DNA of 64,000 bases from UBA4971 sp029551185 (GTDB taxonomy: Bacteria > Bacillota > SHA-98 > UBA4971), in assembly GCA_035593725.1 (NCBI GenBank), contig DAOSZN010000004.1, forward strand, positions 50,438 through 114,437. The letters run 5' to 3'. Every line of letters starts with the position of its first letter. The first letter of the stretch is position 1. The notes under the pieces are model-generated. The model saw nothing but the letters and a program-made list of their open reading frames with translations, searched no databases and was not told the DNA's origin. The position numbers were made by a program, and so were the translations under genes. Below, piece after piece: positions 35,817 through 44,120 of this stretch.

Positions 35817-36948
35817 GACAAGTATAAGGTTGATGCAAGGAAACGAGGCATGCGCTGAAGGGGCTGTCGCGGCAGGCATGAGGTTCTTTGCCGGGTATCC
35901 CATTACACCTTCAACTGAAATTGCGGAACATCTGGCAGCAATACTCCCGAAGGTCGGCGGGAAGTTTATACAGATGGAAGATGAAATTGCAAGCATATCA
36001 GCGGTTATCGGGGCTTCGCTCACGGGAGCGAAATCAATGACCGCCACAAGCGGGCCTGGGTTTTCTCTCAAACAAGAGAGTATAGGGTTTGCAGCTATTG
36101 CAGAAGTCCCTTGCGTTATTGTCAACGTCATGCGGGTCGGGCCCAGCACCGGTGTTCCCACTGCTCCGTCCCAAGCTGATGTCATGCAAGCCAGGTGGGG
36201 AACACACGGGGATCACCCTGTTGTTGTTTTGTGCCCGACGTCTGTGGCGGAGACTTATACTCTGATAGTTGAGGCTTTTAATATATCGGAGCGGTGGAGA
36301 ATCCCTGTGATCTTTCTTATGGATGAAGTTGTGGGACACATGCGGGAGAAGGTTGAGATTCCCGATTCCGGCAAGTTGAAGATAGTCAACAGGGCCTATC
36401 CTGATTGTGAGCCTGAAGATTATCTCCCCTTTGATGCCGACGCAGGGGACGGTGTAGTTCCGCCTATGGCGGATTTCGGGACCGGATACAGGTTTCACGT
36501 GACAGGGCTTACCCATGACCGGACAGGGTTTCCTACGACAAAACGGCCTGAGGTGGATGCCTTAATCAGGCGTCTCGACAGCAAGATAGATAAGGCAAGA
36601 CAAGAGGTGACCTTTGTTGATGAAGTCCTTACGGATGATGCGGATATCGTGGTATTCGCCTATGGTATCACTGCCCGTGCAGGTGCGAAGGCAGTGCGCG
36701 ATGCAAGGGCTTCCGGAATCGCGGCAGGCCTCCTGAAAGCGAAGACATTGTGGCCTTTTCCCGATGAGTATGTGGAAAGAATTGCGCAAAAGGCAAGAGC
36801 TATAGTCGTCCCTGAGATGAATATGGGGCAATTAGTCCATGAGGTTGAGCGGGCTTCCAAGGGAAAGACGAAAGTCATAAGCCTCACCAGGGTCGATGCG
36901 GAGCCGATTTCCCCGAGCGAGATTCTTTCTGTGCTGAAGGAGGTATAA
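35806..36948 (+). CDS. korA: 2-oxoglutarate:ferredoxin oxidoreductase, alpha subunit
   Basis: 380 residues. The N-terminus MQGNEACAEGAVAAGMRFFA followed by GYPITPSTEIAEHL is the alpha-subunit signature of KGOR/VOR, and TATSGPGFSLKQESIGFA is the second conserved block. The enzyme oxidises 2-oxoglutarate and CoA to succinyl-CoA and CO2 with ferredoxin, or runs in reverse. The neighbouring succinyl-CoA ligase genes support 2-oxoglutarate over branched-chain 2-oxoacids. ATG at 35806 behind AGGGAGG; the frame extends to 35761 without a better start. Confidence 0.93.
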   Translation: MRSETSIRLMQGNEACAEGAVAAGMRFFAGYPITPSTEIAEHLAAILPKVGGKFIQMEDEIASISAVIGASLTGAKSMTATSGPGFSLKQESIGFAAIAEVPCVIVNVMRVGPSTGVPTAPSQADVMQARWGTHGDHPVVVLCPTSVAETYTLIVEAFNISERWRIPVIFLMDEVVGHMREKVEIPDSGKLKIVNRAYPDCEPEDYLPFDADAGDGVVPPMADFGTGYRFHVTGLTHDRTGFPTTKRPEVDALIRRLDSKIDKARQEVTFVDEVLTDDADIVVFAYGITARAGAKAVRDARASGIAAGLLKAKTLWPFPDEYVERIAQKARAIVVPEMNMGQLVHEVERASKGKTKVISLTRVDAEPISPSEILSVLKEV

Positions 36949-36951
36949 GAT

Positions 36952-37782
36952 ATGGCAAAACCTATTACCTACTATCTTAGGACGGACAAGATGCCGCATA
37001 TATGGTGCGAAGGGTGCGGCCATGGAATAGTTCTCGGCGCTGTCCTTCGGGCCATTGACTCACTGGACCTGGATAAGGATAACGTTTGTGTCGTGTCGGG
37101 AATCGGGTGCGCATCCAGGGCCCCGGGTTATCTTGATTTCGATACCCTACACACAACTCATGGCAGGGCCTTGGCTTTTGCCACAGGTATTAAGATGATG
37201 AAGCCCGGACTTGACGTGATTGTGCTGGCAGGGGACGGAGACCTTGCCGCCATCGGTGGGAACCATCTGATACATGCAGCCAGACGCAATATCAACATTA
37301 CAACCATATGTTTCAATAACAGTATCTACGGAATGACAAGCGGCCAGTATTCGCCTATGACCCCGACAGGGAAAATAGCGACGACTGCGCCTTACGGCCA
37401 TATAGAAGAACCTTTCGACCTGTGTGAGCTGGTATTTGCAGCAGGAGCCAGTCTTGTCGGACGAGGCGCTGCGTACCATAGCGGGCCTCTTTCCCGTCTG
37501 ATAGCTAAAGCAATAGCGACAGATGGGTTCGCCTTTGTGGAGGCAGTCTCTCAATGTCCTACATATTTCGGGCGCAGAAACAAGATGAAAAACGCTTTAG
37601 CGATGCTGGACTGGCAAAAAGAACATGCGGTGACCAAAAAGGCTGCGTCCCGGCTCTCACCTGAGGAATTAGCGGACAAGTTTGTCATAGGCGAGCTTGG
37701 AACAAGGACCAGGCCTGAATATACTAAGCGCTACGAATCCATAATCGCAGCCGCTGCCAAGGAGACTGATGAAAATGTATAA
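36952..37782 (+). CDS. korB: 2-oxoglutarate:ferredoxin oxidoreductase, beta (TPP-binding) subunit
   Basis: 276 residues. WCEGCGHGIVLGAVLRA and GIGCASRAPGY hold the conserved cysteines; GDGDLAAIGGNHLIHAARRN is the thiamine pyrophosphate-binding motif and THGRALAFATGIK the usual block before it. It forms the active site together with korA. It starts 3 bases after korA behind GAAGGAGG and overlaps korC by 14 bases. Confidence 0.94.
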   Translation: MAKPITYYLRTDKMPHIWCEGCGHGIVLGAVLRAIDSLDLDKDNVCVVSGIGCASRAPGYLDFDTLHTTHGRALAFATGIKMMKPGLDVIVLAGDGDLAAIGGNHLIHAARRNINITTICFNNSIYGMTSGQYSPMTPTGKIATTAPYGHIEEPFDLCELVFAAGASLVGRGAAYHSGPLSRLIAKAIATDGFAFVEAVSQCPTYFGRRNKMKNALAMLDWQKEHAVTKKAASRLSPEELADKFVIGELGTRTRPEYTKRYESIIAAAAKETDENV

Positions 37783-38335
37783 GGAAATTCGGCTTTCCGG
37801 AACCGGAGGACAAGGCTTGATTCTCGCCGGTCTAATCCTGGCTGAGGCTGCAGGCGTCTATGACGGCTATGAGGTAATCCAAACCCAATCATACGGGCCT
37901 GAGGCGCGGGGAGGAGCAAGCCGGGCTGAGGTCATCATCTCAGACCACGTGATAGATTATCCTAAGGTAACTTCCCCTGACATTGTCCTTGTTATGTCTC
38001 AGCAAGCATGCGACAGATATGGGCGCCAAGTGAAGCCGGGCGGAATTGTTCTTGTGGACGACACTAACGTAGGTTCCATACCTGCTTTGGAAGAGGCTTC
38101 CGTAGTGACTCTACCTATTACTGACATAGCAAGACATGATGTAGGCAGGCAGGTAGTGGCCAATGTTGTGGCCTTAGGCGCACTTGTCGGCGCAACTTGC
38201 ATAGTGACGCCTGAAGCCATGGAACAGGCAATTCTCGCCAGGGTTCCACGAGGCACTGAAGAGCTGAACAAAAAGGCGTTTAGTGTCGGCCTCGAGACAG
38301 GGAGGGAGGCAAGAGCCAGGCATGAAACTCCATGA
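37769..38335 (+). CDS. korC: 2-oxoglutarate:ferredoxin oxidoreductase, gamma subunit
   Basis: 188 residues with the gamma-subunit signature RLSGTGGQGLILAGLILAEA and SYGPEARGGASRAEVIIS. It completes the four-subunit KorDABC enzyme. The gene overlaps both neighbours (14 bases at each end), so korB, korC and sucC are translationally coupled, tying 2-oxoacid oxidation to succinyl-CoA ligase. Confidence 0.93.
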   Translation: MKMYKEIRLSGTGGQGLILAGLILAEAAGVYDGYEVIQTQSYGPEARGGASRAEVIISDHVIDYPKVTSPDIVLVMSQQACDRYGRQVKPGGIVLVDDTNVGSIPALEEASVVTLPITDIARHDVGRQVVANVVALGALVGATCIVTPEAMEQAILARVPRGTEELNKKAFSVGLETGREARARHETP

Positions 38336-39461
38336 ATATCAGGCAAAGGAAATTATGAGGCGCTACGGAATTCCGACCCCTCATGGGAGGGTTGCGGAGA
38401 CCCCGGATGAGGCATATGAAATAGCGTCCGAACTCCAAGGACATGCTGTGGTGAAAGCCCAGGTTCATGTCGGTGGACGAGGTAAGGCAGGCGGTATTTC
38501 AGTGGTGATGAGTCCCGAGGAAGCGAGGGATGCAGCGTCCCGAATTCTCGGGATGACTATAAAGGGGCTCACCGTCAAGAAAGTCTTGGTAGAAGAGGCT
38601 GTCGAAGCGGTGAAGGAATACTATTTGGGCGTGACTGTTGACAGGTCCCGAAAATCAATAGCGATCATAGCCAGCAGTGAAGGTGGGGTTGACATCGAGG
38701 AAGTCTCTGCCAAAACCCCTGAAAAAATCGCTAAGATGTGGTCGACTCCGAGGGAAGGCTTCATGCCGTGGCAGGCAAGGAACTTGGCTTTGGCTGCGGG
38801 TTTTGACGGGGGTGCAATCGCTCAAGTGGGCGCGTATTTCTCCTCCCTGTTCCGCTTGTTCCTGCAAGAAGACGCTGAACTGGCTGAAATAAACCCTCTT
38901 ATGCTCACAAAGGACGGGAAAGCAGTTGCTGCTGATGCAAAGATTACCTTAGACGATAATGCCCTCTTCAGGCATCCCGGATACGAACGCCTTTGGGAAG
39001 CGGAAGGCGATGACCCCCTGGAGCAAGAGGCGAGAAGAAGAAGACTCACGTATGTTAAACTCGGTGGGGACATCGGAGTCATCGGAAACGGGGCAGGCCT
39101 CGTTATGGCGACAATCGACGCTATCAAGGCAGAAGGAGGAGAAGCAGCTAATTTCCTTGACATAGGCGGAGGCGCAAGAGCGGAAGTGGTTCAAAACGCC
39201 TTGGAACTGATCCTCATGGATAAAGCTGTGAAGGCAATCCTCATAAATGTATTCGGTGGCATAACTCGCTGTGATGAAGTGGCACAAGGACTCCTCAAAG
39301 CCATTGAAAGCGTAAGCCTGGATCTCCCGGTTGTTGTGCGGCTCGTAGGCACCAGAGAGAAGGAAGGCCGGGCTCTCCTCAGCGACACGCCTGTGGTGAT
39401 AGCAGACACCATGGTTGACGCTGCCAAACGTATAGTGGCAATCGCAGGGGGAGGGATGTAA
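38322..39461 (+). CDS. sucC: Succinyl-CoA ligase (ADP-forming), beta subunit
   Basis: 379 residues. MKLHEYQAKEIMRRYGIP is the canonical N-terminus, with an ATP-grasp domain (VVKAQVHVGGRGKAGG) and the C-terminal CoA-ligase domain (ANFLDIGGGARAEVV, INVFGGITRCDEVA). Together with SucD it converts succinyl-CoA, ADP and phosphate to succinate, CoA and ATP, reversibly. ATG at 38322 behind GGGAGGGAGG; it overlaps korC by 14 bases. Confidence 0.96.
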   Translation: MKLHEYQAKEIMRRYGIPTPHGRVAETPDEAYEIASELQGHAVVKAQVHVGGRGKAGGISVVMSPEEARDAASRILGMTIKGLTVKKVLVEEAVEAVKEYYLGVTVDRSRKSIAIIASSEGGVDIEEVSAKTPEKIAKMWSTPREGFMPWQARNLALAAGFDGGAIAQVGAYFSSLFRLFLQEDAELAEINPLMLTKDGKAVAADAKITLDDNALFRHPGYERLWEAEGDDPLEQEARRRRLTYVKLGGDIGVIGNGAGLVMATIDAIKAEGGEAANFLDIGGGARAEVVQNALELILMDKAVKAILINVFGGITRCDEVAQGLLKAIESVSLDLPVVVRLVGTREKEGRALLSDTPVVIADTMVDAAKRIVAIAGGGM

Positions 39462-39462
39462 G

Positions 39463-40335
39463 ATGGGCATATTCGTAGATAAGCGCACAAGGCTTGTTGT
39501 TCAAGGTATTACAGGTCGCGAGGGAAGATTTCATGCGTTGCGTATGAGAGACTATAACCCTGATGTGGTGGTTTCTGGGGTCACTCCGGGGAGAGGCGGG
39601 CACGATGTAGAAGGCATCCCTGTATTTGATAGCGTGGCTGAGGCTGTGGAGCAAACAGGGGCAAATACGTCGTGCATCTTTGTGCCGTCAAGAGCTGCTA
39701 AAGACGCTGTTATGGAAGCCTTTGCGTCCGGCATTCGGCTTGTAGTATGCATTACTGAGGGCATTCCCACCCTTGATGTCATTGATATGCTGGATCAGGC
39801 TGACAAGGAAGGGTCGAAGCGCAGGGTCATCGGGCCAAACTGCCCAGGCATTATCACGTGTGGGGAAGCGTCAGTGGGAATCATGCCGGGGCAGATCTTC
39901 CGGCGTGGACCTGTCGGAGTAATCTCAAGGAGTGGCACTCTCACCTATGAGGTGGTAAGTATCCTTTCGTCCCGTGGGATTGGACAATCCACGTGTATCG
40001 GGATTGGAGGCGACCCGATAATCGGCACGACTTTTGTGGATTGCCTTAAAGCATTTGAAGATGACGATGACACCGGTGCTATTGTGTTAATAGGTGAAAT
40101 CGGCGGACGTGATGAGGAAGAAGCTGCAGTTTTCATCGGTAGCATGACAAAACCCGTTGTAGCGTTTATTTCCGGTCGCACTGCTCCTCCCGGCAAGCGA
40201 ATGGGACATGCAGGCGCTATTGTGTCAGGCTCTATGGGGACAGCGGAATCTAAAGTCAAGGCGTTTCGGGAGGCAGGCGTTCCGGTGGCAGACACGGTAA
40301 ATGGGATTGTAGATATTATCTCACGACTGCTTTAA
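39463..40335 (+). CDS. sucD: Succinyl-CoA ligase, alpha subunit
   Basis: 290 residues. VQGITGREGRFHALRMRDY is the CoA-binding fold, VIGPNCPGIIT the conserved loop, SRSGTLTYEVVSIL another, and GHAGAIVSGSMGTAESK includes the histidine that is phosphorylated during catalysis. It starts one base after the sucC stop. It is the last gene of the cluster and is followed by a hairpin terminator. Confidence 0.96.
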   Translation: MGIFVDKRTRLVVQGITGREGRFHALRMRDYNPDVVVSGVTPGRGGHDVEGIPVFDSVAEAVEQTGANTSCIFVPSRAAKDAVMEAFASGIRLVVCITEGIPTLDVIDMLDQADKEGSKRRVIGPNCPGIITCGEASVGIMPGQIFRRGPVGVISRSGTLTYEVVSILSSRGIGQSTCIGIGGDPIIGTTFVDCLKAFEDDDDTGAIVLIGEIGGRDEEEAAVFIGSMTKPVVAFISGRTAPPGKRMGHAGAIVSGSMGTAESKVKAFREAGVPVADTVNGIVDIISRLL

Positions 40336-40387
40336 TCATTATTTTCTTCCCCGACTTCTGGAAAAAGGTATAAGCCTCGCGCCTGGG

Positions 40388-40455
40388 GGCCACGGCGAAT
40401 AAGCCGTGGCCTCTTCTCTGTGCTTCGGGAGAGGCCACGTGCTAAGTCTTTTTCA
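40388..40455 (+). terminator. Overlapping alternative hairpins after sucD
   Basis: Hairpin 1: GGCCACGGC (40388-40396) with GCCGTGGCC (40403-40411), followed by TCTTCTCT. Hairpin 2: CGTGGCCTCT (40405-40414) with AGAGGCCACG (40430-40439), followed within 8 bases by CTTTTT. The right arm of hairpin 1 is part of the left arm of hairpin 2, so they cannot form together. The region ends the sucD operon and may also regulate reading into the protease gene. Confidence 0.7.
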
Positions 40456-40580
40456 TATCCAACGTCAGGCCAAAGGCCAAATCACCCATTAAGAGTCTGT
40501 GGAATATCATTTATGCAGTGGCTTGCGCTATAGAAAGCAGACCCCGATAACTTTGATTTAGAAAAGGAGTGTCGCTGTCC

Positions 40581-41594
40581 ATGGATGAAACCTTTGGCGT
40601 CCTTAAGGATGTTACCTGGCAGATTATGTCCATGGAAAACGTAGTAGGAGTAGGACGAGGTTATAAGACTACTGCAGGGGTTAGAACTTCCCGTGAGTGT
40701 ATAGTCGTTATGGTGAAGAAGAAACTTCCTATTCCACACCTTAAAGCGGAAGATTTGGTACCCGGTGAGTTTCGCGGTGTGCCTACAGATGTCGTTGAAG
40801 TCGGTGAGCTGAGGTTTCTCAATGAAAGATTGTCCCGGATGAGACCTGCTCAGCCCGGGGTAAGTTGTGGGCATTACAAGACTACCGCAGGCACTTTCGG
40901 CGCGGTCGTTTGGGATGAGAAGACAGGTGAGCCGCTTATTCTGTCCAACAATCACGTGTTAGCCAATGCCACATCCGGGCGAGACGGTAAGGCTCGGCAT
41001 GGAGATCCGATTCTTCAACCGGGTGCGGCTGACGGAGGCACAGTGGAAGAAGACACAATAGCCTGTCTTGACAGGTTCATCCCTATTAAGATGAGCAGGC
41101 GGGTTCCTGCGTGTCCGGTGGTAAGATATGTTGAATCGGCGATGAACAGGTGGCTGAGGGCAAGCAGGTCTCCTGTCAGAGCGGAAGTGGTCGCGCGACT
41201 GTTGGAAGGCTCCGCGAATCTGGTGGATGCTGCCCTTGCCCGGCCGTTGAATCCCCGGCTTATCTCTGCAGACATACTGGAGTTAGGCGAGGTAAGAGGA
41301 TTGAAAGAGGCAGTCTTAGGGCTTTATGTAAGAAAGAGCGGACGAACGACGGGAGTAACCGAAGGAGAGATACAGGTAGTTGACGCTACAGTCAATGTCA
41401 TTTATTCTGACGACTTGACAGCGACCTTCAGCGACCAGATTCTCACAGGCAAAATGGCCCAAGGAGGAGATTCCGGCTCTCTGCTTCTGGACGAGAAAAT
41501 GAATGCGGTAGGCTTACTATTTGCAGGATCTGATAGGTTTACGATCTATAATAAGATAACTAATGTCATCAAAATGCTCGGTGTTTCGTTATAG
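40581..41594 (+). CDS. Trypsin-like (Nal1-type) serine protease-like protein
   Basis: 337 residues, no signal peptide. Residues about 100-130 carry the histidine motif ILSNNHVLAN, and QGGDSGSLLLD near residue 300 is the GDSG serine motif; an aspartate in NLVDAALA is a candidate for the third triad member. This arrangement matches Nal1-like and other chymotrypsin-fold bacterial proteins. The first 90 residues (MENVVGVGRGYKTT...) form a separate small domain of unknown role. The protein would act in the cytoplasm; substrate unknown. ATG at 40581 has AAGGAG 11 bases upstream; GTG at 40569 is less likely. Confidence 0.72.
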   Translation: MDETFGVLKDVTWQIMSMENVVGVGRGYKTTAGVRTSRECIVVMVKKKLPIPHLKAEDLVPGEFRGVPTDVVEVGELRFLNERLSRMRPAQPGVSCGHYKTTAGTFGAVVWDEKTGEPLILSNNHVLANATSGRDGKARHGDPILQPGAADGGTVEEDTIACLDRFIPIKMSRRVPACPVVRYVESAMNRWLRASRSPVRAEVVARLLEGSANLVDAALARPLNPRLISADILELGEVRGLKEAVLGLYVRKSGRTTGVTEGEIQVVDATVNVIYSDDLTATFSDQILTGKMAQGGDSGSLLLDEKMNAVGLLFAGSDRFTIYNKITNVIKMLGVSL

Positions 41595-41811
41595 AGAAAG
41601 CGGCTCATCTATTCGGTTTGGGTGAGAACTGTCTGTTAAGTTCAGGGAAATAGAGCTGATGGATTGAGGGGAATTGTCGATTAAACGAGGCTAAGAAGGA
41701 AACAGGCAAGCGAAGCGCGAAAACTAATAAGGTAACAGTAGCATATTTGACGCAAGAATAGGCACCGGGAGCAAAGCAAAGAGCGTATGCGCATAGCGAG
41801 GTGATTACCAC

Positions 41812-42420
41812 ATGACAGCAATTGCTGTTGCAGCTACAAGTTACTTCATGGGTTCAATTCCTTTTTCCTACATATGGGCTAAGGTGTTTAGTGGGATTGA
41901 CATTAGGCGAGTAGGCTCCGGAAATGTAGGCACCACAAACGTATTCTTGTCATCAGGCATTATTCCCGGACTTCTGTCAGGCATAGGGGACTTGGGCAAA
42001 GGAGTCGCTGCGGTTTTCTTTGCTCAGGCAGTTGCCCCGGAATCCATTGTCATGCATTTTGTCGCTGCCCTTGCCGCGGTTATTGGCCATAATTGGCCGG
42101 TATGGCTGAATTTCCACGGCGGCGGCGGACTGGCGACATGTATAGGTGCCTTACTGGTGCTATCTGCAGGTTCTCTCATATATATGGGTATCTTTTGGGC
42201 TGTCGCCTACGTAGTAACGAGGCACAAGTATCTCAGCTCAGTTGCAAGTTGCTTGGCAGTGGCGGTATTTCTGGGCCTATACGAACACTCCTGGGATTAT
42301 TTTTTCTTTGGTTTGGGCATGGGGTTTCTGCTCGGAGTAAAACAGGTGATTGCATGGCTTAAGTATGGGGTTAGACGAGAGGTTGCCGTATCAGGGAGTA
42401 TGCATCCGGGGAAAAACTAA
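41812..42420 (+). CDS. plsY: Acyl-phosphate:glycerol-3-phosphate acyltransferase
   Basis: 202 residues with five membrane helices. It acylates glycerol-3-phosphate at position 1 using acyl phosphate, the first step of membrane lipid synthesis. Conserved motifs are GSIPFSYIWAK, DIRRVGSGNVGTTNVF, and GHNWPVWLNFHGGGGLAT. The start lies behind GCGAGGTG. It is followed closely by the maltokinase gene, which is not functionally related. Confidence 0.95.
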   Translation: MTAIAVAATSYFMGSIPFSYIWAKVFSGIDIRRVGSGNVGTTNVFLSSGIIPGLLSGIGDLGKGVAAVFFAQAVAPESIVMHFVAALAAVIGHNWPVWLNFHGGGGLATCIGALLVLSAGSLIYMGIFWAVAYVVTRHKYLSSVASCLAVAVFLGLYEHSWDYFFFGLGMGFLLGVKQVIAWLKYGVRREVAVSGSMHPGKN

Positions 42421-42464
42421 ATCAGGAGATTAAGTGTGGGCGGATTTTGTGAGGGGGTAGGATA

Positions 42465-44117
42465 GTGCCGGGAATCTGGCTGACTTCGCGTCCTTTTGAG
42501 GAAATCATTTATGATCTCAGTTTCATCGTGCCAAGGATCGATTTGGAATGGTTTGCCGACGCAAGATGGCTTCAGCGAAAGGATGCTTCTATCAGTAGAG
42601 TATCTCTATATGATTGGGTTACGCTATCTGTAGATGCAGAATCTGTTGTCGGTATCGCTGTTGTTGCAGCGGACTTTGAGGGAGAAGATTCCTCTGGAGC
42701 TCAAGACGAGTTTCAAGAGAAGGCCGGAAGGGATTTCTACAATGTCCCGCTGCTTGTGACCAAATCACAAGACTTAATTCAGGGCGAACCCCTTGTTGTT
42801 GTCACAGGATCGGATTTTATTGGGTATGTCTATGACGCTACAGGCGCCCAGGCTTTCGTAGCTGCGCTCCTCGGCGCTGTCAAGACAGGGGCAGTAGTTC
42901 ATTCTGAGCGCGGTTATTTCCAATTCGATCGTATAGGGTCCGGTGCTTTGGAATCCACGGCGCGCACAGTAATAACTGATGACAGGGATACCACAAATAC
43001 TGTCATAATGGTAGACAACTCCCAGGTAATAAAGGTATATCGGAAACTGCAAGCCGGCTCGTCCCCGGATATCGAAATAAGTAAAGGCTTGGACAAAGTC
43101 GGCTTTCAGAGTATCCCACGCCCTTTGGGGTACGGTACCTATTCCGGATGGCAGGGGGTGATATGTCCTGCTTTCTTTGTCCAAGAATTCATAGAGAATG
43201 AAGGAGATGCATGGAGTATCCTGTGTCGGGAAGCATTGGAGTCGCTAAAGGCACAACTTTGGGATTCCCTGCCTCAAGAAGACGGGGATGGCTGTATCCA
43301 TGATTATGGACGGAGTCCCGGTTTCCGCGAAAGCCGTCTCGGTACGGTTACCGCAGGGTTGCATTTGGCATCGTCAAGGATTGATGAGGATGGATTCACT
43401 CCTGAGGTCATGAGACCTTTAGATGTGGCCGGTCTCGTTGGCAACATAATCTCCGCCGTACCTATAACGATTGAGGAATTAAGGCGGGCAAATCTGGATT
43501 CAGAGACCCTCGCAAAAACCATCAGCATGTATGAGTCGTTAGGACGGAAGGAGGCTGTTTCCAAGTGTCTTCGGCAGGTGGAGGAGATTCTTCAGAATTC
43601 CTCTGACCTCGGCATGAAGATTCGGATTCACGGTGACCTCCATCTTGGCCAGTTTCTTCAAGTCAGAAAGAACGACACATGTGATTTTGTGATTATTGAT
43701 TTTGAAGGAGAGCCCTTACGTCCTGTCTGTGAAAGGCTAAGGAAATCAAGCCCACTGAGGGACGTGGCAGGAATGCTAAGGTCTTTTGACTATTCAGGTT
43801 ATTCTGCGGCTTTCCGTATGGACGAATGCCCTGATGAAAAGGAACACTTAATGGCAATTGCCAGGGAGTGGGGCAGCGAAACAGGGGAGAGGTTCCTAAA
43901 AGGGTACCTGGAAGCAATGCGCAGGTCTTGCCCTCACCTTTTGCCCAAGGATGCCCGTGACTTTCATTTGCTTCTACTGTGTTTCAAGTTGGAGAAGGCC
44001 CTTTATGAAATAAGATATGAGCTTCGTAATAGGCCAAGGTGGGTCAATATTGCGCTCCGAGGGACTTTGGATAGCATAAACGAGATCCAATCGAATCTTA
44101 ATTGTGGAGAGTGGTAA
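42465..44117 (+). CDS. mak: Maltokinase
   Basis: 550 residues. The C-terminal kinase domain has IRIHGDLHLGQFLQ (catalytic loop), VIIDFEGEPLRPVCER (metal-binding) and SPLRDVAGMLRSFDYSGYSA, diagnostic of maltokinases, which phosphorylate maltose to alpha-maltose-1-phosphate with ATP. The N-terminal 190 residues correspond to the maltokinase cap domain. GTG start behind GAGGGGG. Followed 3 bases later by a GlgM-type glycosyltransferase that makes the same product by another route; together they point to maltose-1-phosphate metabolism. Confidence 0.85.
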   Translation: MPGIWLTSRPFEEIIYDLSFIVPRIDLEWFADARWLQRKDASISRVSLYDWVTLSVDAESVVGIAVVAADFEGEDSSGAQDEFQEKAGRDFYNVPLLVTKSQDLIQGEPLVVVTGSDFIGYVYDATGAQAFVAALLGAVKTGAVVHSERGYFQFDRIGSGALESTARTVITDDRDTTNTVIMVDNSQVIKVYRKLQAGSSPDIEISKGLDKVGFQSIPRPLGYGTYSGWQGVICPAFFVQEFIENEGDAWSILCREALESLKAQLWDSLPQEDGDGCIHDYGRSPGFRESRLGTVTAGLHLASSRIDEDGFTPEVMRPLDVAGLVGNIISAVPITIEELRRANLDSETLAKTISMYESLGRKEAVSKCLRQVEEILQNSSDLGMKIRIHGDLHLGQFLQVRKNDTCDFVIIDFEGEPLRPVCERLRKSSPLRDVAGMLRSFDYSGYSAAFRMDECPDEKEHLMAIAREWGSETGERFLKGYLEAMRRSCPHLLPKDARDFHLLLLCFKLEKALYEIRYELRNRPRWVNIALRGTLDSINEIQSNLNCGEW

Positions 44118-44120
44118 AGA

